Position numbers and translations under genes: made by a program | NCBI GenBank assembly: GCA_017624955.1 | Contig: JAGAMA010000016.1 | Coordinates: 1 to 38,304 of the forward strand | Reading direction: 5' to 3' | Length of the DNA: 38,304 nucleotides | Source of the DNA: Alistipes sp. | GTDB taxonomy: Bacteria > Bacteroidota > Bacteroidia > Bacteroidales > Rikenellaceae | Shown here: piece by piece, positions 1-8,069 of the stretch | Numbering within the stretch: the stretch's first letter is position 1 | Layout of the letters: each line of letters starts with the position of its first letter | Notes under the pieces: model-generated | Databases searched by the model: none | What the model was told of the DNA's origin: nothing | The model's input: the letters and a program-made list of their open reading frames with translations, nothing else

Positions 1-163
1 CGACAATCACGGTGGCACCGATCACGGGCAGTCCGTTGGCATCCTTTACCGTACCCTTCACCTGCGACTGGGCAAATGCGAGGGTCGAGATACCTAAGAA
101 ACAAATCGCCAAAGCGATCTTTCTTACGAACGCCGAAAACAAATTTTGGTTGTTTTGCTTCAT
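1..163 (-). CDS. SusC/RagA-type TonB-linked outer membrane protein, N-terminal fragment
   Basis: Only the first 54 codons are inside the window; the gene runs off the left edge. Read leftward from the ATG at 163, the product has a short polar start, a hydrophobic signal segment (about residues 16-32) ending at an AFAQ-type cleavage site, and then VKGTVKDANGLPVIGATV. That stretch is the opening strand pattern of the carboxypeptidase-regulatory-like domain found at the N-terminus of SusC/RagA outer membrane receptors, which import glycans with a SusD partner using TonB energy. The same domain starts some other Bacteroidota surface proteins, so SusC is a family-level inference. A -7 promoter box lies about 110 bases upstream. 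Confidence 0.72.
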   Translation of the reverse strand, partial: MKQNNQNLFSAFVRKIALAICFLGISTLAFAQSQVKGTVKDANGLPVIGATVIV

Positions 164-273
164 GTTTTCGTTTGTTTAGTTAGACTTAATGTTTGGTTAA
201 TATTAGTAAGATTTTTTGTATGTTTTTTTCTCATTGTTCACAGAACTCATACGCAGGGCACCCTTTTGTTACA

Positions 274-281
274 CAAAATTA
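274..281 (-). promoter_or_regulatory. Candidate -7 box for the leftward SusC-like gene
   Basis: The minus strand reads TAATTTTG, an exact match to the Bacteroidota TAnnTTTG -7 element. It would give a leader of roughly 100 nt before the ATG at 163. No clear TTTG -33 box is seen at 19-21 bp. Confidence 0.45.
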
Positions 282-461
282 CGCGATAGGAGGAGTGGAT
301 AGGTGGAATTTTAGACGGAAATGGTGGACAACTACCCAAAGCAGGCTGCAAGAATGTCCGTTAGTGCACTTTTGCATCAGCGATTATTTCCACCCTTCTA
401 TCCAATCAGTCATCGAGTAAAGAAAATAGCTTCCAACAGGCGAATATTCGGTTTTTTTTCG

Positions 462-469
462 TATCTTCG
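462..469 (+). promoter_or_regulatory. Possible -7 box for galK
   Basis: TATCTTCG differs from TAnnTTTG at one position and lies about 35 bases before the galK ATG. No good -33 element is visible. Confidence 0.35.
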
Positions 470-503
470 TCATACATTAACCTAAAAACAATCAACCTTC
501 GAT

Positions 504-1640
504 ATGCAACAAATGCAGGAAAAAGTCGGCCGCGCCTTTTTGGAGCGTTTCGGCGAGGGTGCAACGCTCTTTGCCTCGCCCGGCCGTATCAATCTGATCG
601 GAGAGCACACCGACTACAACGGCGGCTACGTCTTCCCGGGTGCCGTCGATAAGGGGGTCGTGGCAGCGATCCGTCCCAACAAGACGAATCAAATCCGTGT
701 CGTGGCACTCGACCTCGACGAAGAGGCCGAGTTCGGACTCCGCGAGGAGGATAAACCCGCCGCTTCGTGGGCGCACTACATCTTTGGCGTAGCGCGCGAA
801 GTCCAAAAGCGTGGCTACACGATCGGCGGTTTTGATGCCGTCTTCTCGGGCAACGTGCCGCTTGGCGCCGGCATGTCGTCATCGGCCGCCCTGGAATCGA
901 CCTTCGCCTACGCCCTGAGCGAGCTTTTCGGTTGCGCGATCGACCGCTTCGAGCTGGCCCGCATCGGCCAATCGACCGAGCACAACTACTGCGGCGTAAA
1001 GTGCGGCATCATGGATCAGTTCGCCTCCGTATTTGGCAAGCAGGGATGCCTGATGCGCCTCGACTGCCGCTCGATGGAGTTTGAGTACTACCCCTTCGAC
1101 CCGCAGGGCTATAAGCTCGTCCTGTTGGACTCGCGCGTGAAGCACCAACTGACCGGTTCGCCCTACAACGATCGTCGTCTTTCGTGCGAGCGCGTAGCCA
1201 AGACGCTCGGCCAGGAGTTCCTGCGCGGGGCTACGATGGAGCAGCTGGAGGCGATCCGCGATCAGATCTCGGAGGAGGACTTCAAGCGCGCCCGCTACAT
1301 CATCGGCGAGGAGCGCCGCGTGCTGACCGTCTGCGAGGCGCTCGAAAAGGGCGACTACGAAACGGTCGGCAAGATGATGTACGAGACGCACTGGGGCATG
1401 TCGAAGGACTACGAGGTGTCGTGCGAGGAGCTGGACTTCCTGGCCGAGGTAGCCGAGCAGGCCGGCGTGACCGGATCGCGCATCATGGGCGGCGGCTTCG
1501 GCGGTTGCACGATCAACCTCGTGAAAGAGGAGCTCTACGAAGGCTTCATTGCGCGCGCCAAGGAGGAGTTCAACGCCCGCTACGGCCATGAGCCGATGGT
1601 CTATGAGGTGATCATCTCCGACGGCTCACGCCGCTTATAA
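504..1640 (+). CDS. galK: Galactokinase
   Basis: Phosphorylates alpha-D-galactose to galactose-1-phosphate with ATP, the entry step of the cytoplasmic Leloir pathway. At 378 aa it has the normal family length. The three GHMP-kinase signatures are present: the galactokinase motif GRINLIGEHTDYNGG (residues 27-41, including R28, E34 and D37), the ATP loop NVPLGAGMSSSAALE (117-131), and GSRIMGGGFGGC (324-335). The expected catalytic aspartate is D171 in GIMDQF. The ATG at 504 leaves 23 residues before the first motif, which is normal; a second in-frame ATG at 513 is possible. The arabinofuranosidase gene follows after 24 bp on the same strand, so the two may be co-transcribed for use of plant arabinan and galactan sugars (inference). 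Confidence 0.97.
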   Translation: MQQMQEKVGRAFLERFGEGATLFASPGRINLIGEHTDYNGGYVFPGAVDKGVVAAIRPNKTNQIRVVALDLDEEAEFGLREEDKPAASWAHYIFGVAREVQKRGYTIGGFDAVFSGNVPLGAGMSSSAALESTFAYALSELFGCAIDRFELARIGQSTEHNYCGVKCGIMDQFASVFGKQGCLMRLDCRSMEFEYYPFDPQGYKLVLLDSRVKHQLTGSPYNDRRLSCERVAKTLGQEFLRGATMEQLEAIRDQISEEDFKRARYIIGEERRVLTVCEALEKGDYETVGKMMYETHWGMSKDYEVSCEELDFLAEVAEQAGVTGSRIMGGGFGGCTINLVKEELYEGFIARAKEEFNARYGHEPMVYEVIISDGSRRL

Positions 1641-1664
1641 CGTAACTATCTAACACTCAAACAC

Positions 1665-3203
1665 ATGAAACGAATCTTATTGGCGCTTGTGGCGCTCCTG
1701 GGCTACTGCACGGCCTCGGCCCAGCCGATCGAGGTACATGTAGCGGATCGGGCCACCAACCAGCCCACGATTGCCCCCGAAATCTACGGTCAATTCTCCG
1801 AGCACCTCGGCACCTGCATCTATGGTGGCCTGTGGGTCGGCGAGGATAGCAACATCCCGAACGAGGATGGTTACCGCACCGATGTCCTGGAAGCCCTCAA
1901 GGCGTTGCAGGTTCCCGTGCTGCGCTGGCCGGGTGGCTGCTTTGCCGACGAATACCATTGGCGCGACGGCATCGGCCCGAAGGAGAACCGTCCCCGCATG
2001 GTCAATTCGAACTGGGGCGGCACGGTGGAGGACAACTCGTTCGGCACGCACGAATTCCTGAACCTCTGCGAGAAGCTCGGTTGCGAGCCCTATATCAGCG
2101 GTAATGTCGGTTCGGGCTCGGTCGAGGAGCTGGCCAAGTGGGTCGAGTACATGACCGCCGACAGCGGCCCGATGGCCGAAGAGCGCAAGAAGAACGGCCG
2201 CGAGAAGCCCTGGAAGGTAAAGTACCTCGGCGTAGGTAACGAGAGCTGGGGATGCGGTGGCAATATGCGCCCCGAGTACTACTCGGATCTCTACCGTCGC
2301 TACGCCACCTACTGCCGCAACTTTAACGGCAACCGCCTCTACAAGATTGCCAGCGGTGCTTCGGACTACGACTTCAACTGGACGGAGGTGCTGCTCAAGC
2401 AGATCGGCCACCAGATGCACGGCCTCTCGCTCCACTACTACACCGTGAAGGGTTGGACGGGCAGCAAGGGTTCGGCCCTCGACTTCACGACCGACGATTA
2501 CTACTGGACACTGGGCAAGGCGCTCGAGATCGAGCCCGTAATTCGCCGCCACATCGCCCTGATGGATTCGGTCGATCCCGAGAAGCGCATCGGTCTTTTG
2601 GTCGATGAGTGGGGCACCTGGTTTGATGAGGAGCCCGGCACGGTACGCGGCCACCTCTACCAGCAAAACACGATGCGTGATGCGATGGTGGCAGCCCTCA
2701 CGTTCCATGTCTTCCACCGCTACGCCGACCGTATCACGATGGCCAACATCGCACAGATTGCCAACGTACTGCAGGCGATGGTCTTAACGCGCGACGACGA
2801 GATGGTGCTCACCCCCACCTACCACGCCTTCTGGCTCTATCGTCCGCACCAGGGCGCCAAGTTCGTGCCGACGACCTGCACGGCTCCGGCACGCAAGGTA
2901 ACCCCCACGCGTTCGGTGCCTGAGGTGAGCGTAACGGCCTCGCGCGACAAGGCGGGCAAGATCCACCTTTCGATCGTCAATCCCGAGTTGGAGAAGGAGC
3001 CGACCGTTGTGATTGCCTTCGACGAGTTGAAGCCCACGACCGTAACAGGTACGATGTTGCGCGGCGATTCGATTGATGCCTACAACGATTTCGGCGCTAC
3101 GAATCGTGTCGGCGTGAAGCCCTTCAAGGGGGCGAAGATCACCAAGGCGGGCATCGAGCTGAAACTCCCCTCGGCTTCGATTCTGACACTCGAGATCGAG
3201 TAG
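1665..3203 (+). CDS. GH51 alpha-L-arabinofuranosidase, exported
   Basis: Removes terminal alpha-L-arabinofuranosyl residues from arabinan, arabinoxylan or arabinogalactan. The 512-aa product has a signal peptide (hydrophobic 4-18, cleavage near ASAQ at 17-20), so it acts in the periplasm or beyond. The GH51 barrel follows: [10 protein letters not shown] near 40-49, [19 protein letters not shown] near 86-104, the acid/base glutamate E193 in GVGNESWG, and the nucleophile E315 in LLVDEWGTW. The C-terminal part (about 390-512) is the usual beta-sandwich. Length and motif order match secreted Bacteroidota GH51 enzymes. The gene ends just before a strong hairpin terminator. No transporter or regulator for arabinose is in the window. 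The exact substrate linkage cannot be told from the sequence. Confidence 0.95.
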   Translation: MKRILLALVALLGYCTASAQPIEVHVADRATNQPTIAPEIYGQFSEHLGTCIYGGLWVGEDSNIPNEDGYRTDVLEALKALQVPVLRWPGGCFADEYHWRDGIGPKENRPRMVNSNWGGTVEDNSFGTHEFLNLCEKLGCEPYISGNVGSGSVEELAKWVEYMTADSGPMAEERKKNGREKPWKVKYLGVGNESWGCGGNMRPEYYSDLYRRYATYCRNFNGNRLYKIASGASDYDFNWTEVLLKQIGHQMHGLSLHYYTVKGWTGSKGSALDFTTDDYYWTLGKALEIEPVIRRHIALMDSVDPEKRIGLLVDEWGTWFDEEPGTVRGHLYQQNTMRDAMVAALTFHVFHRYADRITMANIAQIANVLQAMVLTRDDEMVLTPTYHAFWLYRPHQGAKFVPTTCTAPARKVTPTRSVPEVSVTASRDKAGKIHLSIVNPELEKEPTVVIAFDELKPTTVTGTMLRGDSIDAYNDFGATNRVGVKPFKGAKITKAGIELKLPSASILTLEIE

Positions 3204-3219
3204 GCGGAGAGTCCGACAC

Positions 3220-3258
3220 AATTAAAAAAGGAGCTTTAACAAGCTCCTTTTTTTAATT
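3220..3258. terminator. Bidirectional intrinsic terminator between converging genes
   Basis: A long perfect hairpin: the left arm AATTAAAAAAGGAGCTT (3220-3236) pairs with AAGCTCC plus the following T-run and AATT, with a TAAC loop. The A-run and T-run flanks make it work in both directions, for the arabinofuranosidase gene and the leftward flippase gene. The flippase TAA stop codon (3236-3238) lies at the loop. Confidence 0.9.
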
Positions 3259-4696
3259 GTTGTTGCATCAGGGCGACAATCTCGCGCAAGGCCTCGAGCC
3301 TAAAGATCCACGAAAGCCCCAAATAAATCGTTGCTCCGATAGCAATCTGCAACCCGAAGCGAAGCCACGACGGGTCGGTCAGATACCACGCAACGGCCTT
3401 CACGCCCGCGAACATCACACCGGCCACCGTAGCCACAGGCAACAAAGCACCCAGCGCCTTGCGCCACGACAGCTCGGCCAGGGGCAACGCGGCCACCATA
3501 TTCACCAGCCAATCGAAGGCCGCCGAGGCGACCAACGCCCACACCACCGCCTCGACCGAATGGGGAATCGAGAGGGCAAACGCAAGGGTCATAAAGCCCT
3601 TTTTGAGGATCTCCAAACGAAGAATCAGCCTCCCCTCGGCCTTCACCTTCAAGACATTGTAGGCCATCATCGCCAGCGGGGTAAAGAGACCCGCCAGGCA
3701 GACCACCTCGAAGAGGGGCACGGTCGGCATCCACTGTTCGCCCAAAAGCAGCGCAAAGAGATCATTCGCAACGGCCGCCATGCCGAGCATCACGGGGAAG
3801 ATGGCATAGGCCACAACGGAGAGCACCTGACGGAAGCTCTCCGAAAATTTCGGCTGCTCGTGGGCAATCTTCGCCATCGCCGGGAAGGTTACCTGCTGCA
3901 CGGACTGCATGGCCGACTGCACGGGCAGGTCTTTGAGCTTAATGGCCTGATCGTAATAGCCGAGTGTCGCATCGAGGTAGATTTTACCGAGCATAAGCTG
4001 CGGTACCTTATTATATATAGCCGTCACCAGGTCCGTAGTCATCAGGCTCAAACTATAGGGAGCCATCGCACCCAGCGCCTGCACCGAGCCTCGGCCTGCG
4101 GGCTTCCAGCCACCCCACCACCAGAGGAGCAGCGTGCGCACCCCGATCAGGAGCACCTGCTGCCAAACGAGCGCCCAAACGCCCATACCGGCATAGGCCA
4201 GTGCCACGGCGGCAGCGCCACTTGCCACTTGTGCCATAAAGATCAGCTTCGAGAGGCGGGCAAAGTGGAATCCGCGCGTGAGGATCGTATGCTGAATAAC
4301 GCCCAGCGCATTGAGCGGAATCATCAGAAAGAAGACGGGAGCCGTCGTGCGAAGAATCGGCATGGCGTAGTACTCTGCCAGGAAGGGGGTCACAGCCACC
4401 AGCAAGCCGTACAGCACACACGAACTGATCACATTGAAGCAGAAGACCGACTTAAAATCGCGTTGCGAGGCATCGCGCTTACGCACCAGCATCTGCGAAA
4501 AGCCGCTATCGACCACCACCAGGGCGAAGGAGGAGATGGCCAGCAGAATCGCCACCACCTTCAAATCGTCGGGCATCAAGAGTCGCAAAACGAGGATGCG
4601 CACCACAAACTGCACGAGGGCCGTCAGGATCTTCTCTCCCAACGTCCACTGCGTGCCGATGGCGACACGGCTCTTCAGCTCACTCTTTCCCGACAT
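3236..4696 (-). CDS. Lipopolysaccharide/polysaccharide flippase, MOP superfamily (WzxC-like)
   Basis: An integral inner-membrane protein of 486 aa with about 12-14 hydrophobic segments. It begins with the KSRVAIGTQWTLGEKI amphipathic start typical of Polysacc_synt oligosaccharide exporters, followed by a VLRLLMPDDLKVVAILLAI helix pair and FSQMLVRKRD. Members flip undecaprenyl-linked oligosaccharides, or in some lineages teichuronic-type polymers, across the inner membrane. The protein ends in a charged QQQLKKGAC tail whose codons run into the terminator hairpin. It lies 11 bp downstream of aroQ on the same strand and is probably co-transcribed with it, although the functions look unrelated. 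No glycosyltransferase cluster surrounds it, so the substrate is unknown. Confidence 0.88.
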   Translation of the reverse strand: MSGKSELKSRVAIGTQWTLGEKILTALVQFVVRILVLRLLMPDDLKVVAILLAISSFALVVVDSGFSQMLVRKRDASQRDFKSVFCFNVISSCVLYGLLVAVTPFLAEYYAMPILRTTAPVFFLMIPLNALGVIQHTILTRGFHFARLSKLIFMAQVASGAAAVALAYAGMGVWALVWQQVLLIGVRTLLLWWWGGWKPAGRGSVQALGAMAPYSLSLMTTDLVTAIYNKVPQLMLGKIYLDATLGYYDQAIKLKDLPVQSAMQSVQQVTFPAMAKIAHEQPKFSESFRQVLSVVAYAIFPVMLGMAAVANDLFALLLGEQWMPTVPLFEVVCLAGLFTPLAMMAYNVLKVKAEGRLILRLEILKKGFMTLAFALSIPHSVEAVVWALVASAAFDWLVNMVAALPLAELSWRKALGALLPVATVAGVMFAGVKAVAWYLTDPSWLRFGLQIAIGATIYLGLSWIFRLEALREIVALMQQQLKKGAC

Positions 4697-4707
4697 AGAC
4701 TCTCCGA

Positions 4708-5127
4708 CTAACGCATTTTCAGGGCCTCGATACCCAGCTTATAGGAGTCGAGCCCGAAGCCCATGATCGAACCCACGGCCACAGGAGCCAGCATCGAAAC
4801 ATGGCGGAACTCCTCGCGGGCCAGGATTGATGAGATGTGCACCTCGACCACGGGGGGCGAGATGGCCGAAATGGCATCGCGCAGCGCCACCGAGGTATGG
4901 GTATAGCCACCCGCATTGAAGACCACGCCGTCATATACGCCCACCGAGTTGTGCAGGGCGTTGATCAGCTCCCCCTCGACATTCGATTGCAGGTAGTCGA
5001 GCGCATCCTCCGCATAGCGGACGCGCAACTCCTCCAGAAACTCCTCAAAGGTTTTCGTGCCGTAGACATCCGTATCGCGCCGTCCCTGCAAATTGAGGTT
5101 CGGGCCGTTGAGAATCAGAATTTTCAT
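4708..5127 (-). CDS. aroQ: Type II 3-dehydroquinate dehydratase
   Basis: Converts 3-dehydroquinate to 3-dehydroshikimate, the third step of the shikimate pathway; the enzyme is a cytoplasmic dodecamer. The frame stays open upstream to 5211, but the chosen ATG at 5127 gives MKILILNGPNLNLQGRRD, the canonical type II N-terminus, and a normal length of 139 aa. Key residues are Y22 in the lid tyrosine position, the FNAGGYTHTSVALRDAI substrate loop and the catalytic histidine in VEVHISSI. A start at 5139 is possible. Transcription probably begins at the palindromic divergent promoter 5145-5179, giving a leader of about 18 nt. The other shikimate genes in the window, aroA and aroC, are about 28 kb away in a separate operon. 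Confidence 0.96.
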   Translation of the reverse strand: MKILILNGPNLNLQGRRDTDVYGTKTFEEFLEELRVRYAEDALDYLQSNVEGELINALHNSVGVYDGVVFNAGGYTHTSVALRDAISAISPPVVEVHISSILAREEFRHVSMLAPVAVGSIMGFGLDSYKLGIEALKMR

Positions 5128-5144
5128 AAGCGTTTGCATTAACA

Positions 5145-5179
5145 AGGACAAAGATAATAAAATTTTGTATCTTTGTCCT
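5145..5179. promoter_or_regulatory. Palindromic back-to-back promoter for aroQ (left) and thiL (right)
   Basis: A perfect 12-bp inverted repeat, AGGACAAAGATA (5145-5156) and TATCTTTGTCCT (5168-5179), around an 11-bp AT spacer. Each arm carries an exact TAnnTTTG -7 box, one leftward (5149-5156, minus) and one rightward (5168-5175). Neither has an obvious -33 TTTG at the usual distance. Confidence 0.75.
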
Positions 5180-5182
5180 ATC

Positions 5183-6121
5183 ATGGGTGAATTTGAACTC
5201 ATAGCAGCCATTCAGGCGATGGCCAACGGACTCCCTGCGAACGGTTTTGAGGGGATCGGCGACGATTGCGCCGTCCTCGAGATCGGCGGTGGCGAGGCGT
5301 TGGTTTTCACCTCGGATGCCTTGTGCGAGGGGGTACACTTCCTGCGTGAGGCGATCTCGGCACGGCAGTTGGGCGACAAGGCGTTAGCGGTCAATCTGAG
5401 CGATGTGGCCTCGATGGGTGTTCGCCCCGTGGCGGTGCTGCTATCGCTCTCCATTCCCCAAGAGCTACCGACCGAGTGGGTCGTGGAGCTGATGGAGGGT
5501 TTTACCGCCTTAGCCAACCTGCATGGTGTAGCGCTCATAGGCGGCGACACGACCCGCTCGCAAAGCGGCCTTGTCATCAACATTACCGCCATCGGGCGCG
5601 GAAAAACCATCCACCTCAAGCGGCGCAATGCGGCCCGCGTGGGGGATTGGATTTTGGTCAGCGACCGATTGGGGGCATCGGCCGCCGGATTAAAGGATGT
5701 ATTGCAGGGCCGCTACGACACGCCTTTAGCCGCCATTCACCACCACCCCACAGCCGAGATCGAGGCCGGAGCATGGCTGGGAAGTCGGACGGAGGTACAC
5801 GCCATGATGGACCTCTCGGACGGATTGGCCTCCGACCTAAAGCACATCCTGAAGGCCTCCGCCGTGGGTGCCGAGGTGGAGCTGTGCGACATCCCCGTAG
5901 CCGAGGGAGCTACACGCCTCGATGCCCTCACGGGGGGCGAGGATTACAAACTCCTGCTGACGGTCGATGCCGTGCACGGAGAGGCCCTGATGGCGGATTT
6001 TGAGCAAACCTTCCACCGCCCGCTCTACCGCCTTGGCCGCATTACCGATACCCGTGAGCTCGTCTGGCTCGAAAAAGGGAGAGCTTCGGCGCAAGAACTT
6101 AGCGGTTTTCGCCATTTCTAA
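5183..6121 (+). CDS. thiL: Thiamine-monophosphate kinase
   Basis: Phosphorylates thiamine monophosphate to the active cofactor thiamine pyrophosphate. The family hallmarks are in order: GIGDDCAVLEI (24-34), FTSDALCEGVHF (42-53), NLSDVASMG (71-79), the GGDTTRS loop, MDLSDGLASDL and TGGEDYKLLLTV near the C-terminus, all matching the AIRS/PurM-like fold. From the ATG at 5183 the protein is 312 aa, slightly shorter than the usual 320-350. The frame extends upstream to 5093, but that part overlaps the divergent promoter and aroQ, and the family start fits MGEFELI. The -7 box ends at 5175, so the transcript would have a leader of only a few bases or none. The downstream hpt has its own promoter. 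Confidence 0.96.
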   Translation: MGEFELIAAIQAMANGLPANGFEGIGDDCAVLEIGGGEALVFTSDALCEGVHFLREAISARQLGDKALAVNLSDVASMGVRPVAVLLSLSIPQELPTEWVVELMEGFTALANLHGVALIGGDTTRSQSGLVINITAIGRGKTIHLKRRNAARVGDWILVSDRLGASAAGLKDVLQGRYDTPLAAIHHHPTAEIEAGAWLGSRTEVHAMMDLSDGLASDLKHILKASAVGAEVELCDIPVAEGATRLDALTGGEDYKLLLTVDAVHGEALMADFEQTFHRPLYRLGRITDTRELVWLEKGRASAQELSGFRHF

Positions 6122-6133
6122 CCAAGAAAATTG

Positions 6134-6141
6134 TATATTTG
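6134..6141 (+). promoter_or_regulatory. -7 box of the hpt-queE-divIC operon
   Basis: TATATTTG matches TAnnTTTG exactly and lies 24 bases before the hpt ATG at 6166, in the short thiL-hpt gap. It also decides the hpt start: an in-frame start at 6139 would lie inside the promoter. Confidence 0.75.
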
Positions 6142-6165
6142 CAGAATACTAACGCAACACCTGTC

Positions 6166-6708
6166 ATGAAGGATATTATCCAACTGCATGATCGTCGCTT
6201 CAAAGTGATGATTTCGGCCGAGGAGATCGACCGCGCCGTCGAGGCGGTAGCTACGCGCATCAATGCCGATTATTCGGACTGCGATACGCCGGTTTTCCTG
6301 GCCGTATTGAACGGCTCGTTCATGTTCCTGAGCGACCTGATCAAGAAGATCGATTTCACGAACGAGATCTCGTTCGTCAAGCTCGCCTCGTATGAGGGTA
6401 CGGAGTCTACGGGCGCGGTGAAGAACCTCATCGGCCTCAACGGCTCGCTCGAGGGTCGCCACATCGTCATCGTGGAGGACATCGTCGATACGGGCAAGAG
6501 CATCGAACACATGGTCGAGCTGTTGCAGGCGCAGCACCCCGCCTCGGTCGAGGTCTGCACCCTCTTCTTTAAGCCCGCCTCCTACCAGAAGCAGATTCCG
6601 ATTAAGTACCGTGCCATGGAGATCGGCAACGAATTCATCGTGGGTTACGGCCTCGACTACGACCAGCTGGGTCGCTCGTTGAAGGATATTTATGTAGTGA
6701 CCGAGTAA
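6166..6708 (+). CDS. hpt: Hypoxanthine phosphoribosyltransferase
   Basis: Salvages hypoxanthine (and often guanine) with PRPP to make IMP or GMP. The 180-aa product carries the type I phosphoribosyltransferase PRPP loop VIVEDIVDTGKSI (101-113), the LNGSFMFLSDL segment (48-58) and the FKPASYQKQ and GYGLDYDQLGRSL motifs typical of HPRT. The start at 6166 is chosen over one at 6139 because the latter falls in the -7 box. The stop overlaps the queE start as TAATG (the final A of TAA is the first base of ATG), which points to translational coupling. Confidence 0.95.
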   Translation: MKDIIQLHDRRFKVMISAEEIDRAVEAVATRINADYSDCDTPVFLAVLNGSFMFLSDLIKKIDFTNEISFVKLASYEGTESTGAVKNLIGLNGSLEGRHIVIVEDIVDTGKSIEHMVELLQAQHPASVEVCTLFFKPASYQKQIPIKYRAMEIGNEFIVGYGLDYDQLGRSLKDIYVVTE

Positions 6709-7343
6709 TGGCGCTTGATCCCCATATCGAACTCTTGGACGAGGGGCGTAAGTTGCCCCTGGTAGAGGACTTCTACACGATTCAGGGCGAGGGCTTCCAC
6801 AGTGGCAAGCCCGCCTACTTCATCCGCCTCGGCGGTTGTGATGTGGGTTGCCGCTGGTGCGATGCGAAATACACCTGGAATCCGAAGCTCTATCCCCCGA
6901 CCGGGATCGAGACGGTCGTCGAGCGTGCCGCCTCTTACCCTGCCCGCGCCATTGTGCTGACGGGTGGCGAGCCGCTGCTCTATCCGCTCGATCCGCTGTG
7001 CGATGCCCTGCACGAGCGCGGGCTGGAGATCTTCCTCGAGACCTCGGGGTCGCACCCCTTCTCGGGACGCTTCGACTGGGTCTGCCTCTCGCCCAAACGC
7101 CAACAGCCCCCTTTGAAAGAGGCCTATCGTCAGGCCGATGAGCTGAAGGTGATCATCGAGCAGGAGGAGGACTTCGCCTGGGCCGAAAAGAACGCCCGCG
7201 AGGTGTCGAAGAAGTGCCGCCTCTACCTCCAACCCGAGTGGAGCCGCGCCGTGGAGATGATGCCCCTGATTGTCGAGTACGCCAAGGCGCACCCCGAGTG
7301 GAGCATCTCGATCCAGAGCCACAAATACATGCACATTCCCTAA
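6708..7343 (+). CDS. queE: 7-carboxy-7-deazaguanine synthase (radical SAM)
   Basis: Radical-SAM enzyme that contracts 6-carboxytetrahydropterin to 7-carboxy-7-deazaguanine on the way to preQ0 and queuosine in tRNA. At 211 aa it has the family length. The N-terminus has FYTIQGEGFHSGKPAYFIRLGG, then the CxxxCxxC cluster-binding motif at C44, C48 and C51 (the first three cysteines bind the [4Fe-4S]). VLTGGEPLLY follows as the SAM-binding GGE segment. The C-terminal SIQSHKYMHIP closely matches the typical QueE end. It is coupled to hpt by the TAATG overlap. No queC, queD or queF is in the window. Confidence 0.94.
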   Translation: MALDPHIELLDEGRKLPLVEDFYTIQGEGFHSGKPAYFIRLGGCDVGCRWCDAKYTWNPKLYPPTGIETVVERAASYPARAIVLTGGEPLLYPLDPLCDALHERGLEIFLETSGSHPFSGRFDWVCLSPKRQQPPLKEAYRQADELKVIIEQEEDFAWAEKNAREVSKKCRLYLQPEWSRAVEMMPLIVEYAKAHPEWSISIQSHKYMHIP

Positions 7344-7349
7344 CCGAAG

Positions 7350-7622
7350 ATGAAAATCGAACTCTCGCGTCGCTTTTGGTGGATTACGACCGGCATTGTC
7401 GGGCTCTTTATGCTCGTCTTCGTCGGCCAAAATCTGCTGCATGTATGGGAGCTTAAACGCGACATTGCCCGTCTCGAGGAGGAAGAGGAGCTGTACCTGG
7501 AGCGCATCGCCAAAGATAGCACTCTGGTCGAGCAACTCAGCCACGACGACTACCTCGAAGAGTATGCCCGCGAACAGTTCGGCATGCAACGCGCCGACGA
7601 GGAGGTCTTCATCATGAAGTAA
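7350..7622 (+). CDS. DivIC/FtsB-type septum formation protein
   Basis: A 90-aa single-pass membrane protein: a short basic cytoplasmic start (MKIELSRRFWW), one transmembrane helix (about 11-30), then a heptad-rich coiled coil (about 35-62, with ELKRDIARLEEEEELYLE) and the short EEYAREQFGMQRADEEVFIMK tail. AREQFGM followed by an E-V-F motif is the DivIC/FtsB signature. The family bridges FtsL to the septal peptidoglycan machinery at the division site. It starts 6 bp after queE and ends the operon ahead of a strong terminator. Confidence 0.88.
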   Translation: MKIELSRRFWWITTGIVGLFMLVFVGQNLLHVWELKRDIARLEEEEELYLERIAKDSTLVEQLSHDDYLEEYAREQFGMQRADEEVFIMK

Positions 7623-7644
7623 CACCTAATTCTAACTATACAGC

Positions 7645-7682
7645 GAAGGCTGTGATCCGTCAGGGATCACAGCCTTCTTTTT
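7645..7682 (+). terminator. Intrinsic terminator of the hpt-queE-divIC operon
   Basis: A 14-bp perfect stem, GAAGGCTGTGATCC (7645-7658) with GGATCACAGCCTTC (7664-7677), a 5-nt loop, then a T-run at 7678-7682. Confidence 0.93.
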
Positions 7683-7725
7683 AATTCAAAATGTGGGCAT
7701 CAGTTGATGCTACATTTTGAATTAA
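7681..7725. repeat. Long near-perfect hairpin directly after the divIC terminator
   Basis: The arms TTAATTCAAAATGT (7681-7694) and ACATTTTGAATTAA (7712-7725) are perfect inverted repeats. Inside them, GCATCA (7697-7702) and TGATGC (7705-7710) form a second stem. The left arm begins in the T-run of the preceding terminator. No gene is seen from 7683 to 7996. Confidence 0.7.
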
Positions 7726-7755
7726 ATAATAATATATATAGACAATCCCTCCAAA

Positions 7756-7775
7756 CCTCCCTTTGATAAGGGAGG
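7756..7775. repeat. Small GC-rich hairpin in the 7683-7996 gene-free stretch
   Basis: CCTCCCTT (7756-7763) and AAGGGAGG (7768-7775) with a TGAT loop. The surrounding 7741-7810 sequence has the look of a dispersed Bacteroidota intergenic repeat remnant, but no second copy is in the window. The rest of 7683-7996 holds no open frame or RNA that I recognise. Confidence 0.5.
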
Positions 7776-7997
7776 CTTAGTCGCTAAAGCTCCTTGGGTG
7801 TTACTAACAGCCGTTGTGGATTTCCGTTGAAATCAAAACAGCATTAAGGATTCAAGTATCACGAATACACACTTTCCACGCTTTTTATCTCATCAGTAGT
7901 AATTTAGGATTCAAAATGAGTAGGGTGCAAAAGGCGTACAAGGAACTCTCGACTTTCAACTTCCGAGTGGAGGTCGCGTAGCTATTTTTAGGCACCC

Positions 7998-8028
7998 AAA
8001 AAGGGGCGCTCCGAAACGGAACGCCCCT
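7998..8028 (-). terminator. Intrinsic terminator of the rnf operon
   Basis: On the minus strand, AGGGGCGTTCCG pairs with CGGAGCGCCCCT (one mismatch) around a TTT loop and is followed by TTTTTGG. It lies about 42 bp past the rnfA stop. Confidence 0.85.
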
Positions 8029-8069
8029 CTATCCAACTATTAGGAATTACCGTGTAATACGCTTCCTGT

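Larger units (their letters stand above)
164..503. other. Intergenic region between the divergent SusC-like gene and galK
   Basis: AT-rich spacer between two genes transcribed away from each other. It holds the candidate leftward -7 box (274-281) and a weaker rightward one (462-469). The only reading frame of note (193-420, plus) opens with TTG and has no recognisable features, so I treat the region as non-coding. Confidence 0.6.

Noticed and set aside
193-420. A 75-codon plus-strand frame in the gap before galK
   Set aside because: It opens with TTG, has no domain or signal, and lies over a candidate promoter of the opposite strand.
3257-4711. A 484-codon plus-strand frame antisense to the flippase gene
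   Set aside because: Composition is biased to H, R and Q with no membrane or domain pattern, while the opposite strand encodes a clear transporter.
7923-7997. Loose inverted repeat GGGTGC ... GCACCC in the 7.7-8.0 kb gap
   Set aside because: Only the outer 6 bp pair well; the interior pairing is too weak to claim a structured element.
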